Origin: Phycisphaerae bacterium
GTDB taxonomy: Bacteria; Planctomycetota; Phycisphaerae; Tepidisphaerales; Tepidisphaeraceae
DNA: 64,000 nucleotides
Assembly (NCBI GenBank): GCA_026004655.1
Contig: BPJO01000016.1
Location: 27,282-91,281 of the forward strand
Direction of reading: 5' to 3'
The notes under the pieces are model-generated. The model had not been told where the DNA came from and did not search any database. It saw only the letters and a program-made list of their open reading frames with translations. Shown here piece after piece: positions 34,424 to 42,694 of this stretch. Position numbers and translations under genes: made by a program. The stretch's first letter is position 1; the number at the start of each line of letters is the position of its first letter.

Positions 34424-35296
34424 CTAATTGGGTAAAATGGGGATCGCGTTGAAATCCTTGTTGGTCCAAGACGAAGCGTTGGCCCAGTCGACCGTCCCAC
34501 CCGATGCCGCAAATTGCAGCGCGTTGGACAAGTCCAAAAACCGTTCCCAACGGTCGATCGCTCGACCCGCTAGCTTCGTGGTCACGTAGCTTTGTACGCT
34601 TCCGTCCGAATAAGCCATGTTGAAAGCACGACGACTCCCTACCGCGTGGGTCACGTATCGATTGTCGCTGGCACTACCAGCAAACAACGGTTCCATGATC
34701 ATGGCCCGACGGAAGGTCAACGGTTTCATGGTGACGATCCCTGCAAAGGGTTTTCGGTGGGGAAACTCGTCTTCGGGCACTTGTCCGTATCCGGGCAACC
34801 GTCTCCACCACAAAGTCGCGACCGTGGTGCCCCCGTTTCGGTACGCGATATGAGGGTTCAACACGTAGTTGCTAAAATGTCGGTAAGAGTTGGCAGGGTC
34901 TCCTTCTTTGTAAGACGGGCAGGAGACAACCTTCTGCGTACTCAAATGCTTGGTCGCTAAAAGCCGACCGAAGTTCCATCCTTCTCCGAGGCTCGAACTG
35001 GTTTCCCACACCTGATAAGCCCCATTAAAGGATGTCGGCGAACTGGCGGTAATGGAGAAGGTCGGTTGACCCAGATCTCCGGTGTAGGGGGGCATCGCGC
35101 CGCGGTTGTCGTTGGCGTACATGATGACCGCGTTGGCCAGGTCGCGCATTCGTGCCGCACAAGCCGTGACGCTCGCTTGCCAACGGGCCCGGGTCAAGGT
35201 CGGGAGCAGAATCGAAATCAACACCGCGATGATCCCGATCACCACCAACAATTCCACCAAAGTGAATCCACGTCGTCGAACCAAGAAATGCCTCAT
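34424..35296 (-). CDS. Prepilin-like protein of the rhamnogalacturonan locus
   Basis: A 290-residue protein with an intact prepilin leader ([20 protein letters not shown], then [18 protein letters not shown]) and a long C-terminal head ending in the [14 protein letters not shown] block, where the usual His of H-X-DG is not obvious. After cleavage by a prepilin peptidase and methylation it could join a pilus or pseudopilus. The start has GGAG about nine bases ahead. It is the first gene of the unit with the PL26-like and PL11-like lyases, and a TTTCC-N6-GGAAA palindrome lies about 140 bases upstream. The same order, pilin-like gene then lyase, is seen at 14-17 kb. Confidence 0.85.
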   Translation of the reverse strand: MRHFLVRRRGFTLVELLVVIGIIAVLISILLPTLTRARWQASVTACAARMRDLANAVIMYANDNRGAMPPYTGDLGQPTFSITASSPTSFNGAYQVWETSSSLGEGWNFGRLLATKHLSTQKVVSCPSYKEGDPANSYRHFSNYVLNPHIAYRNGGTTVATLWWRRLPGYGQVPEDEFPHRKPFAGIVTMKPLTFRRAMIMEPLFAGSASDNRYVTHAVGSRRAFNMAYSDGSVQSYVTTKLAGRAIDRWERFLDLSNALQFAASGGTVDWANASSWTNKDFNAIPILPN

Positions 35297-35437
35297 GAGA
35301 TGGATCTCCGCAGAAACTCATCCGGACGCCCACGATAGACACGAAATGACAGGGGCATTGGATAAAATCCGGATCTGAGCAACAAACCCATTTTAACAGT
35401 CGACGGAGCTCCCAAAGTGCCTAATCAGGCAATGTTG

Positions 35438-35453
35438 TTTCCTTTTTCGGAAA
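35438..35453. promoter_or_regulatory. XylR-type operator candidate, site A
   Basis: TTTCC-TTTTTC-GGAAA, an inverted repeat with a six-base spacer, about 140 bases upstream of the prepilin-like/PL26/PL11 unit and just behind the end of the XylR-type gene. A second copy with the same spacing lies at 36751-36772. Confidence 0.55.
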
Positions 35454-35459
35454 AATGCC

Positions 35460-36668
35460 CTAGATTCCCGAAGCCCCGGGGGATTGAAAATGAGTACGCA
35501 GCTGTTTCGGACTGGTTCCGATCGTTCGACGAAACACCTTGCTCATGTGGTGCACGCTGCTGAATCCCGACAGGGTCGCGATCGTGGTGATTTTGTGTTT
35601 GCTCTCAGCCAACAGCTTTTGGGCAAACTGAACGCGTTGACGCGCGATTTCGTCGTTGATTCCGTGACCGAGTTCGGACCGAAACCGGTCCTGGAGGCGT
35701 CTTCGAGACAAATACGTCGAGTTGGCGACATCTCCCACACTGATGGGTTCTCGAAAATGGTCTTGAATGTAGTGGACCGCCTGGGCGACGTCGGGGTCTT
35801 TCACCGCGAGGATCTGAGTCGAACGACGTGGAATCACCCGTGTCGGACCGATCAGGATCGGTTGGTCCGGGGCAGGTTCGTTATTCATCAGTCGGTCCAA
35901 CAGTGCAGCGGCTTCATAACCGATTCTTTCCCTCGCCAGGTCGATGCTGGTTAACGGGATTCGACCTAATTCGCTGAGGATCGGGTCGTTGTCGCAACCG
36001 ATCACCGCCACGTCCTCCGGAATCCGAAGTCTTTCCTGTTCACAGGCATCCAAAATATCCCCGGCGACCGCGTCGTTGACCGCAAAGACCCCCAGAGGCA
36101 ACCCCAACCGTTTGATCTCCTCTGACAACCAGGTGATCCGGTCCTGACCCGGTACGTAAACCGATTGACCTTCCCACCACAATTCTCTTGCCCGTATCCC
36201 TCGGGCTTCGGCGACCTCGAAAAAACCGTCCCGTCTGAATACCGCGATCCGACGATCGACCGAATGAGAATAAAACAACAGGTTTTTCAACCCCAGATCC
36301 AGCAAGTGTTCACCGGCCATTCGTCCCACCGACCGATGATCCAACCACACACGCGGAATGTTCAGGTCCGGCAAATCCTGCCACATGTCCACCACCGGAA
36401 CGCCGGCGTTTATCACCGTTTTTACCAACAACGAATTGGTCCCGAACAACAACGCGATAATCCCGTCAAACTTGACCGAAGCGAGATATTCTTCGTGTTT
36501 CCCTTGGCTCAAAAACGCCATCAATCGGGTTTCGAGGATCCAATTGGCTTCCCGGGCGTATTGCGCCACCCCGTGACGACGCTCGGCGGTAAACGCGCCC
36601 ATGTCCATCGCCAACAGGATCCGACGACGAGACTTCTCGGATGGCTGACGGTTACGCGATTCACTCAT
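35460..36668 (-). CDS. XylR-type transcriptional regulator (sugar-binding plus AraC domain)
   Basis: A 402-residue regulator with a LacI/periplasmic-binding-protein-like ligand domain (about 18-285: RRILLAMDMGAFTAERRHGV, FDGIIALLFGTN, AVIGCDNDPILSE, PLTSIDLARERIGYEAAALL) and a C-terminal AraC-type double helix-turn-helix (about 295-395: VGDVANSTYLSRRRLQDRFR and ISTLSGFSS-like TIATLSGFSSVHHMSKVFRR). This is the architecture of E. coli XylR, usually an activator that loops DNA when bound to sugar. The start at 36668 has GGAGG ahead; a frame to 36704 is open but less likely. It is divergent from the beta-repeat PEP-CTERM gene. Palindromes at 35438 and 36751 are its probable sites. Confidence 0.9.
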   Translation of the reverse strand: MSESRNRQPSEKSRRRILLAMDMGAFTAERRHGVAQYAREANWILETRLMAFLSQGKHEEYLASVKFDGIIALLFGTNSLLVKTVINAGVPVVDMWQDLPDLNIPRVWLDHRSVGRMAGEHLLDLGLKNLLFYSHSVDRRIAVFRRDGFFEVAEARGIRARELWWEGQSVYVPGQDRITWLSEEIKRLGLPLGVFAVNDAVAGDILDACEQERLRIPEDVAVIGCDNDPILSELGRIPLTSIDLARERIGYEAAALLDRLMNNEPAPDQPILIGPTRVIPRRSTQILAVKDPDVAQAVHYIQDHFREPISVGDVANSTYLSRRRLQDRFRSELGHGINDEIARQRVQFAQKLLAESKHKITTIATLSGFSSVHHMSKVFRRTIGTSPKQLRTHFQSPGASGI

Positions 36669-36750
36669 CCTGATTCGACCTCCGATACCCGCGCTTGTGC
36701 ACAACGCCTAATTTACCACCCTCTCACCCCAGTCACCAAAAAAGGCAACC

Positions 36751-36772
36751 AGTTTTCCCAAAATGGAAAACT
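36751..36772. promoter_or_regulatory. XylR-type operator candidate, site B
   Basis: AGTTTTCC, six bases, GGAAAACT: a perfect 8-bp inverted repeat in the divergent region between the XylR-type gene and the PEP-CTERM gene. It has the same core and spacing as site A. Confidence 0.6.
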
Positions 36773-36894
36773 CTTTCCCGGTCGATCCGTTATGGTTCTC
36801 TTCGGGAACCCCGTGGTACCGACGATCGGACATATCCGGATTCGGTTCCCTGACCGTTTACGAGCACCGTCTTATTCTCTTAAGGAGGAAAAAA

Positions 36895-38043
36895 ATGCTC
36901 ACGTCATCTTATCGTTTGTTGACCGTCTCGGCTCTGAGCTTGGCGACGTCAACAGTCACCCACGCAGCCGTCTACTCATCGAATGCTGCAGGTCCTTTGA
37001 ACTGGTCGGTCTCGACCTGGAACCCGGCTATGGCGGGAGACGCCGTCCGTTACAACGGAAACGTCAGCGGTGGAACAAATTACACGCTCGATGTCAATGC
37101 CACGGTCGGATCGCTCCGCGCCGAAGCTAGCGGAAACCCATTCCAATTACTGTCGGACGGGACACACACGCTTAGCCTTGACGGGACCGGGATCTCCGGA
37201 ACCGATCAGGTCTTCGGGAATGCAGGTGTCGCCTCGATCACTCAATCCAACGGCAACATCTCGAACGCTCGGGCGTTTACAGTCGGTTCTTCCACGACCG
37301 GTATGACCATCAACCTGCTAACCGACACCGACATCGGAATCACCACTAACACGGGCAGCAGTATGACGATCTACGGTTCGATCAACAACACCAGCGGATC
37401 CTCCAAAACCCTCACCTTCCGGGCTAATTACAACGCCGGCAATACGAACCGCGCCAATATCAACATTTTTTCAAGCATCGGGACCAGCGGTTCGTCGTTG
37501 GCGATCGTCAACGCCGGCACGGGTGGCACAGCCTCGGGTACTTCTATCGTCACCCTGAATGGCGTACTGGGCAATCAGGTCTCCAGCGTCACTCAGAATA
37601 GTACGACTTCTTTGTTAGTCCTGACCGGTGCCAACACCTACACCGGAAACACCACCGTCATCACAGGCGGAACACTTCAGTTGAATAGTTCCGGAAAACT
37701 GACCTTCCAAATCAATCCCGATGCGACCAACAACCAGCTGACCGGGGGTGGGACCGCGAATCTCAACGGAAGCTTTCAGTTCCTCCTCCCGGCTGAGGGT
37801 GCGGTCGCGATCAACACCACCTGGCAGATCGAAAACCTTGCCGGGCTGACCGGGGCTTACGGAAGCAGTTTTAGTGTGGTTGGTTTCACCGACGCAGGCA
37901 GTGATACCTGGACCCTGATCCGCGGATCGGAAACCTGGGTGTTCTCCGAAACCAGTGGACAGTTGTCCGTTGTTATCCCCGAACCGGCTTGTTTGTCTTT
38001 GATCGGGTTGGCAGGAATGGGTATTTTACGACGACGTCACTAA
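36895..38043 (+). CDS. Autotransporter-type beta-strand-repeat protein with PEP-CTERM tail
   Basis: A 382-residue exported protein. Signal peptide at about 1-24 (THAA); a Thr/Ser/Asn-rich beta-helical passenger with an autotransporter-associated repeat (TGANTYTGNTTVITGGTLQL at about 245-265); and a PEP-CTERM tail (IPEPACLSLIGLAGMGIL then RRRH). It should be a surface or matrix fibre rather than an enzyme. The start at 36895 follows AGGAGG; the frame open to 36763 covers the operator and is not coding. It is divergent from the XylR-type regulator, and ends in a perfect terminator. The role in polysaccharide capture is inferred from position. Confidence 0.82.
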   Translation: MLTSSYRLLTVSALSLATSTVTHAAVYSSNAAGPLNWSVSTWNPAMAGDAVRYNGNVSGGTNYTLDVNATVGSLRAEASGNPFQLLSDGTHTLSLDGTGISGTDQVFGNAGVASITQSNGNISNARAFTVGSSTTGMTINLLTDTDIGITTNTGSSMTIYGSINNTSGSSKTLTFRANYNAGNTNRANINIFSSIGTSGSSLAIVNAGTGGTASGTSIVTLNGVLGNQVSSVTQNSTTSLLVLTGANTYTGNTTVITGGTLQLNSSGKLTFQINPDATNNQLTGGGTANLNGSFQFLLPAEGAVAINTTWQIENLAGLTGAYGSSFSVVGFTDAGSDTWTLIRGSETWVFSETSGQLSVVIPEPACLSLIGLAGMGILRRRH

Positions 38044-38072
38044 CTCCTCCACACGACCGTCGTCGACCCAAC

Positions 38073-38102
38073 GAGTGACCTCCGAGAGGAGGTCACTCTT
38101 TT
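38073..38102 (+). terminator. Terminator of the beta-repeat PEP-CTERM gene
   Basis: A perfect 11-bp stem GAGTGACCTCC / GGAGGTCACTC with a GAGA tetraloop, followed by TTTT. Confidence 0.9.
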
Positions 38103-38149
38103 AACGTCGTAATTAATAAGAAGGCGTCCGAAATGAATCAACGATCCGG

Positions 38150-38510
38150 TTAGGATGGGGGTTTTATGGCATCAAGGAGAAACCGATTCGGCCCGTGACC
38201 AGGACTCACAGACTTATGAACCGCGTCTGAAGCAGATGATCTTGGATTTGCCTGCTGATCTGGGTCGTCCGGACCTCCCGGTCGTGGTCGGACAACTCGG
38301 CGAGTTTCTCGGTCCGCCTGATCATCCGTATGTCGATCGCGTACGCCAATCCATCCGTCAGGTCGCCCGGGATCTGCCCGGTGTCGGATACGTCGATTCT
38401 GAAGGATTAGCGGATCTAGGAGACCGTTTTGCCCAACAGATGCGTAAGCGGCACACACGGACCTCTGCGGTACCCCGATCAAACCCCCCTGCACGACGAA
38501 TGACAATCCG
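38150..38510 (+). pseudogene. Sialate O-acetylesterase / SASA-family fragment
   Basis: A truncated esterase. The open frame begins inside the family at GVLWHQGETDSA, the conserved block that follows the nucleophile region, and continues QTYEPRLKQMILDLPADLG, LPVVVGQLGEFL and YVDSEGLADLGD. The catalytic Ser block that should precede it is missing, since the terminator of the previous gene lies only 50 bases away, and the C-terminus is lost in out-of-family sequence after LGDR, where the catalytic HFD motif should be. Family members deacetylate sialic acids, xylan or rhamnogalacturonan; the last would fit the locus. It is most likely a decayed remnant left by deletion. Confidence 0.75.
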
Positions 38511-38512
38511 CG

Positions 38513-39373
38513 TCATGGGTCTTGGGTCGAAGCCTGTTTCTGTTTCAGTGTCTCGATGTATTGTCGATAAATCCCCCGGATCGGTTCGCTGGTGCGGGAC
38601 AGATTCCCGTCAGGACTGAGCGTAAGGGTGTAAAGCGTATCCGGTTGGAACGGTCCCCAGACGCTTTTTCCGACCGCGACTTTGACTCCGGTTTCCTGTC
38701 GGAGCGTTTCGTCCTGTTCGAGCTGCCAAAATAGGTCCCAGAGTCGTTGTTCGAACCGAGCCAGTTGAGGATCGGTCCCCCTGTAAAAAGCCGGTATCTT
38801 CCCCGGTTCGTCGATCCGTGGGGCTTGGGAAGGGGTCTGATTTTCGCCGAATACGCGGGTAAACAGCACGATCGCGTGTCCTTTCAGGGGGTCGTTTCGG
38901 ACGATCAGATCCTGTTGGAACTCGATGACTTTGGCTTCGACGTGGGCGATCCGTCCGTCGATGGTGAACTGTCGCGGGGGCATGGGTTGACCCTGACGGT
39001 CATATTCGACGAACATCAATGTGGTCCGAACCTGATCCCCGACGGTTGTTTGATCGGTAACGATCAGGTCGGCGACACGTCGAGACTGTCCGAGCCTAGA
39101 AACGACCTGAAGGAGCTGTTGTTTTTCGGTTTCGAGGGCTTGGGCTTTGGCCTGCAAAGTAGCCAACAGGACCGACTCGGTTCGGTTCTGCCACCACCAC
39201 CAAACCCCGGCCGACAACACCAGGGCCAAAACCAGACTTCCGATCCCTTGTAACAACCAACGAATCATCCCAACCTGTATCGGCCTGTCGGCGGATCCCG
39301 GTGCAGAATTCCGTTCGTCCAAACGACTTACGCCTTGGACGGAAACTTTTTCCCGAACTTTTCCTTGACTCAC
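38513..39373 (-). CDS. Membrane-anchored hypothetical protein with coiled coil
   Basis: An up to 286-residue protein that I do not recognise. One membrane segment (about 36-60, ending in WWWW) follows a short cytoplasmic part, then a coiled coil (about 68-95, LLATLQAKAQALETEKQQLL) and a globular extracytoplasmic domain rich in beta strands. The GTG start at 39373 lies inside the lexA promoter region; an ATG at 39268, just before the membrane segment, is an equally good start. It is divergent from lexA. Nothing indicates function. Confidence 0.65.
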   Translation of the reverse strand: MSQGKVREKVSVQGVSRLDERNSAPGSADRPIQVGMIRWLLQGIGSLVLALVLSAGVWWWWQNRTESVLLATLQAKAQALETEKQQLLQVVSRLGQSRRVADLIVTDQTTVGDQVRTTLMFVEYDRQGQPMPPRQFTIDGRIAHVEAKVIEFQQDLIVRNDPLKGHAIVLFTRVFGENQTPSQAPRIDEPGKIPAFYRGTDPQLARFEQRLWDLFWQLEQDETLRQETGVKVAVGKSVWGPFQPDTLYTLTLSPDGNLSRTSEPIRGIYRQYIETLKQKQASTQDP

Positions 39374-39393
39374 ACGTTGAGTTAGGATATTGT
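39365..39393 (+). promoter_or_regulatory. lexA promoter with candidate LexA operator
   Basis: TTGACT (39365-39370), a 17-base spacer and TATTGT (39388-39393). Inside it ACTCA-N5-TGAGT (39368-39382) forms an inverted repeat between the two hexamers, where an autorepressing LexA site would be expected. The planctomycete SOS box is not one that I can verify by eye. Confidence 0.5.
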
Positions 39394-39514
39394 TTGAAGA
39401 ACACTATCCGAACGACGATTCGGTCCTCTCAAAATCCCCGGGAAACGCGTCATGACCCGTTATGGAGAGGAACGTGTTTCGGACCGATCGGTAACGCGAA
39501 TAGGAGTGTGTGAA

Positions 39515-40132
39515 ATGAACTTGACCCCCCGACAGTTGGATGTACTGGTTGCGATTCGAAACTACCGTCATGTGCACGGCTACTCCCCCACCATGCAGGA
39601 GCTAGCCGATCAGCTCAAGACCAGCAAAGTGACCATTTTTGAGCATATCGGTGCTTTGGAGCGCAAACGGGTGATCCGTCGGGACAAACACAAAGCCCGT
39701 TCCCTCGAAATTATCGCCGACGAACTTCTCCCGGATGAAAACCGTCCGACCAAACTCCCCCTTCTAGGAAACATCGCAGCCGGTTCTCCCATCGAAGCCA
39801 TCGAAAACCGTGAAGAAATCGACCTCGAATCCCTCTTTGCTTCCAAGTCCGGTGTTTATGTCCTTCGTGTCCGGGGTGAAAGCATGATCGAAGATCATCT
39901 GTGCGATGGTGATTATGTCGTGATCGAACGTCGGGAACAGGCTCGGAACGGGGAACAGGTCGTGGCCCTTCTGGATACCGGTGAAGCCACACTCAAACGG
40001 TATTACCGCGAAGGAAACAAGATCCGTCTTCAGCCGGCTAATTCAACCATGGAACCCCGTATCGTCGACGCCGAACGTGTACGCGTCCAAGGCGTGGTGA
40101 TCGGGGTTTTACGTAGTTACATTCATGACTGA
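39515..40132 (+). CDS. lexA: SOS repressor LexA
   Basis: A 205-residue repressor of the DNA-damage response. The N-terminal winged helix (LTPRQLDVLVAIRNYRHVHG, then YSPTMQELADQLKTSKVTIF) is of the LexA type; the self-cleavage site is AAGSP (about residue 88), with Ser in VRGESMIEDHLCDGDYVVIE and Lys in EATLKRYY as the catalytic dyad of the S24 peptidase domain. RecA filaments trigger autocleavage. The start at 39515 has AGGAG nine bases ahead; an open extension to 39452 is not needed. Confidence 0.96.
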   Translation: MNLTPRQLDVLVAIRNYRHVHGYSPTMQELADQLKTSKVTIFEHIGALERKRVIRRDKHKARSLEIIADELLPDENRPTKLPLLGNIAAGSPIEAIENREEIDLESLFASKSGVYVLRVRGESMIEDHLCDGDYVVIERREQARNGEQVVALLDTGEATLKRYYREGNKIRLQPANSTMEPRIVDAERVRVQGVVIGVLRSYIHD

Positions 40133-40242
40133 TTCCCGGAAGATCGCACGCTTATCGGGTCGTCCGGTTAAGCCAACCGTCCATCCTGTCGATAGACTTT
40201 GGTGTGAACCATGGACCATAATTATCGGTCACGCAAGCACAT

Positions 40243-41010
40243 ATGGGCATCACGCCGACTTATCGAAGACTCTCTATCCCTTCTTCACGAACACACCGGA
40301 TTCCCGGGATCGTCTGGTGCCTGTTGATCGCCGACGCTTTGATCGTTTTGTCAGCCATTCTCAACGAAGCTTTTTCACGTATCGTCGGTCAAGAACCTTT
40401 GCTTTTTTTTCGTCTGAGTTATGAAAACAATCTGCCGACCTGGTTTTCCAGTTCTCAGCACCTGTTGGTCGCGGGGTTATTTTCGACACTCGCGATACGA
40501 GAGATCCGGACCGATATTCGACGCATCGGTATTGCACTTCCCGCCCTGATTTATCTGGTGTTTTCTCTGGACGAAACCGCGATGCTCCACGAACGGGTCA
40601 GCGACTGGATCGACCAACACACCATCGTCGGTCAGGTGCTACACTTGACCAATTCGGCTTCGGGGATGCTGGTCTGTCTTCCGTTGGTAGTATTAACGGT
40701 CGTGCTAGCCGGCTGGAATACCCGAAGATATTGGAAAGCCAGGCCCGGGGTGATCTTCAAATGTCTGATCGGAACCGGGTTGATCTTGATCAGTGCCGGT
40801 ATGTTGGAGATCCTCGTCAATACCGTCCAGAACCAACCGACACTGGTTCGGATCGAGTCCTTGATCGAAGAAGCCGGCGAAATGTTCGGGACCACGCTCA
40901 CGCTTTGGGGCGCGATCGAACTTCTAGCCGCCGAACGATTGAGCATCCACTTTGATGCCATGGGGCTTCACGTCGGAACGATCCTGGGAGATGGTGAAAA
41001 TATCCTGTAG
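40243..41010 (+). CDS. Multi-pass membrane protein of unknown function
   Basis: A 255-residue integral membrane protein with about five to six predicted segments (about 20-45, 70-85, 97-112, 140-165 and 175-200) and polar loops. The loop YLVFSLDETAMLHERVSDWI resembles a motif (SLDExxxLHE) seen in uncharacterised bacterial membrane proteins. Start codon ATG without a clear ribosome binding site. It is about 110 bases downstream of lexA in the same direction, so membership in the SOS regulon is possible but not shown. Confidence 0.65.
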   Translation: MGITPTYRRLSIPSSRTHRIPGIVWCLLIADALIVLSAILNEAFSRIVGQEPLLFFRLSYENNLPTWFSSSQHLLVAGLFSTLAIREIRTDIRRIGIALPALIYLVFSLDETAMLHERVSDWIDQHTIVGQVLHLTNSASGMLVCLPLVVLTVVLAGWNTRRYWKARPGVIFKCLIGTGLILISAGMLEILVNTVQNQPTLVRIESLIEEAGEMFGTTLTLWGAIELLAAERLSIHFDAMGLHVGTILGDGENIL

Positions 41011-41105
41011 ACCGACGATTCGTTCGACAAAATTACGTCGGTGCGGCTTGGAATCGCCGACACGTGTTCGCTCCGGTCTGTCCGGAGATTTTGTCACGAA
41101 AAACT

Positions 41106-41756
41106 TCAGATCCGAACGATCACCTCATCGATCTTAAAGCGGACTTTGGCTTGGGTTGCGTATTTGTCGCTCGAATCCCGATACCCCGCGCAACAGACCA
41201 CGACGCTTTGCAGATCCTGTTCTTGCAGACCCAGCAACCGGTCGTATTCCTGCGGGATGAATCCTTCCATCGGACAGGTATCCACGCCCAGCACCGCAGC
41301 CGAGGTCAGAAACGCGCCTAGCGCCAGATAAACCTGTCTGGCCATCCACTGCGTTTTTTGATCCGTGGACAAGGATTCGAGATACGAACAGGTGACTTTT
41401 TCATACCGTTCGAGACGCTCGGTCGGGGTGTTTCGAGTTTCCATCATCCGCATCACATGGCGTCGAACGTGAGTGGCGTCCAATCGACGAGGGATCCCAA
41501 ACACCACCACGTGCGAAGCTTCCTGCACCTGTTTTTGTCCGTACGACGCCGACACCAGTTGCTGACGCACCGAAGGTTCTGTCACGACAACAAACCTCCA
41601 AGGCTGTAACCCGAATCCACTGGCCGTCAGCACCAGCGCCTGTTCCAGTGTCGCCCAGGTTTCGGTCGGAATCTTACGGGTCGGATCGAACTTTTGCGTG
41701 GCGTATCGCCAGTTCAGTCTTTCGAGTAGAAACTCATTCAGAGAGCATTCGGTCAT
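41106..41756 (-). CDS. Nitroreductase-family NAD(P)H oxidoreductase
   Basis: A 216-residue FMN enzyme of the NfsB/YfkO class. The N-terminus ERLNWRYATQKFDPTRKIPTE is the typical RxSxRxF FMN-phosphate motif region (RYATQKFD); later ALVLTASGFGLQPWRFVVVT, GAFLTSAAVLGVDTCPMEGF and the C-terminal VVVCCAGYRD fit the family. It reduces nitroaromatics, quinones or related acceptors in the cytoplasm. The start at 41756 overlaps the end of the ZnuA-like gene by about 23 bases, so they are co-transcribed and probably translationally coupled. Its physiological substrate is not evident. Confidence 0.88.
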   Translation of the reverse strand: MTECSLNEFLLERLNWRYATQKFDPTRKIPTETWATLEQALVLTASGFGLQPWRFVVVTEPSVRQQLVSASYGQKQVQEASHVVVFGIPRRLDATHVRRHVMRMMETRNTPTERLERYEKVTCSYLESLSTDQKTQWMARQVYLALGAFLTSAAVLGVDTCPMEGFIPQEYDRLLGLQEQDLQSVVVCCAGYRDSSDKYATQAKVRFKIDEVIVRI

Positions 41757-42642
41757 AAGGTTGTGCCTGTATCGAGGTCTGATTCTGAATCGCTTGGCGC
41801 AGTTGTGAGAGATTATAGAGCAGCAAATCCTGGTAGGTCTGGTGTCCGGGAAGATTAGCCAACCCCAACACATCAATCAGATATACTCGAAGACCGGTCC
41901 GTTGTTCGATGTCTCGGATCGTGCCCACCGGGGTATCAAAAGGCAACAGCACGACAGAGATGCCATTCGTTCGGGCTTGGGATCTCAGACGACGGATGTC
42001 GATGTCAGACAGATTCAACGGATCAGCCTCGACCAGGACCGACCGAACCCCGAACCGGTCCAGAAACGGATCGAACGACCGACTGGTGACCAACACCCGG
42101 AGGTTTCTAAAGACCGCGTTCGGATGGTGCTGAATGATCCGATCCAGCTCGCCAACAAGGTTTCGAGCTCGCTGGTGGAAAACATCGGACCGTTCGGGCA
42201 TCTTTCGAGAAAGGACTTCGGCGATGATCGGGGCTGCCGCTTGGATGATGACCGGGTCGGTCCAGAGCAACCCCCCTGTTGGAGCGGTCCGGGCAATATC
42301 CAACCGGTCGAGGGAAAAAACCCGTCCGGTTTCTTCCAGGGATTGGACCGGTCCCTGCACCCAGGTCTCGGAACGGATCGAACCGTAAACCAACAGGTCG
42401 ATCCCGATCAGCCGACTGCGATCTTCTCGGCTAAGCCTATACCCTTCGATCGGATCCCCTAAATCCAGGATCCAGTCCAGACGGACATCCGACCCACCAA
42501 CCTGACGGACCACTTCTCCCAAAGGATATACCGTGGCACAAACCCGGATAACCGGTGTGCTCTGAACCGGCGCAGACACACCGTCACAACCCATCCCAAC
42601 GACGGTCATTCCTATTCCGACTGCAAGAAATGGAAATTTCAT
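41734..42642 (-). CDS. ZnuA/TroA-like lipoprotein lacking the usual metal ligands
   Basis: A 302-residue lipoprotein (lipobox VGMGC, Cys about residue 19) with the two-lobed fold of cluster A-I metal-binding proteins (IRVCATVYPLGEVVRQVGGS, LGDPIEGYRLSREDRSRL, LLWTDPVIIQAAAPIIAEVL, DPFLDRFGVRSVLVEADPL). The three His ligands used by ZnuA/MntC are all replaced: DPH is DPI, the His before WxDP is Leu, and the His of the central helix start is Ser. No permease or ATPase of a metal ABC transporter is near. So it is probably not a classical zinc or manganese carrier; it could bind another ligand or serve as a sensor. It is coupled to the nitroreductase and divergent from the ABC exporter. Confidence 0.75.
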   Translation of the reverse strand: MKFPFLAVGIGMTVVGMGCDGVSAPVQSTPVIRVCATVYPLGEVVRQVGGSDVRLDWILDLGDPIEGYRLSREDRSRLIGIDLLVYGSIRSETWVQGPVQSLEETGRVFSLDRLDIARTAPTGGLLWTDPVIIQAAAPIIAEVLSRKMPERSDVFHQRARNLVGELDRIIQHHPNAVFRNLRVLVTSRSFDPFLDRFGVRSVLVEADPLNLSDIDIRRLRSQARTNGISVVLLPFDTPVGTIRDIEQRTGLRVYLIDVLGLANLPGHQTYQDLLLYNLSQLRQAIQNQTSIQAQPYDRMLSE

Positions 42643-42694
42643 GCAAAAGCGCATTTCCCTTTACGATACCCGGCGATTGACGCAGGGTGCAAAC

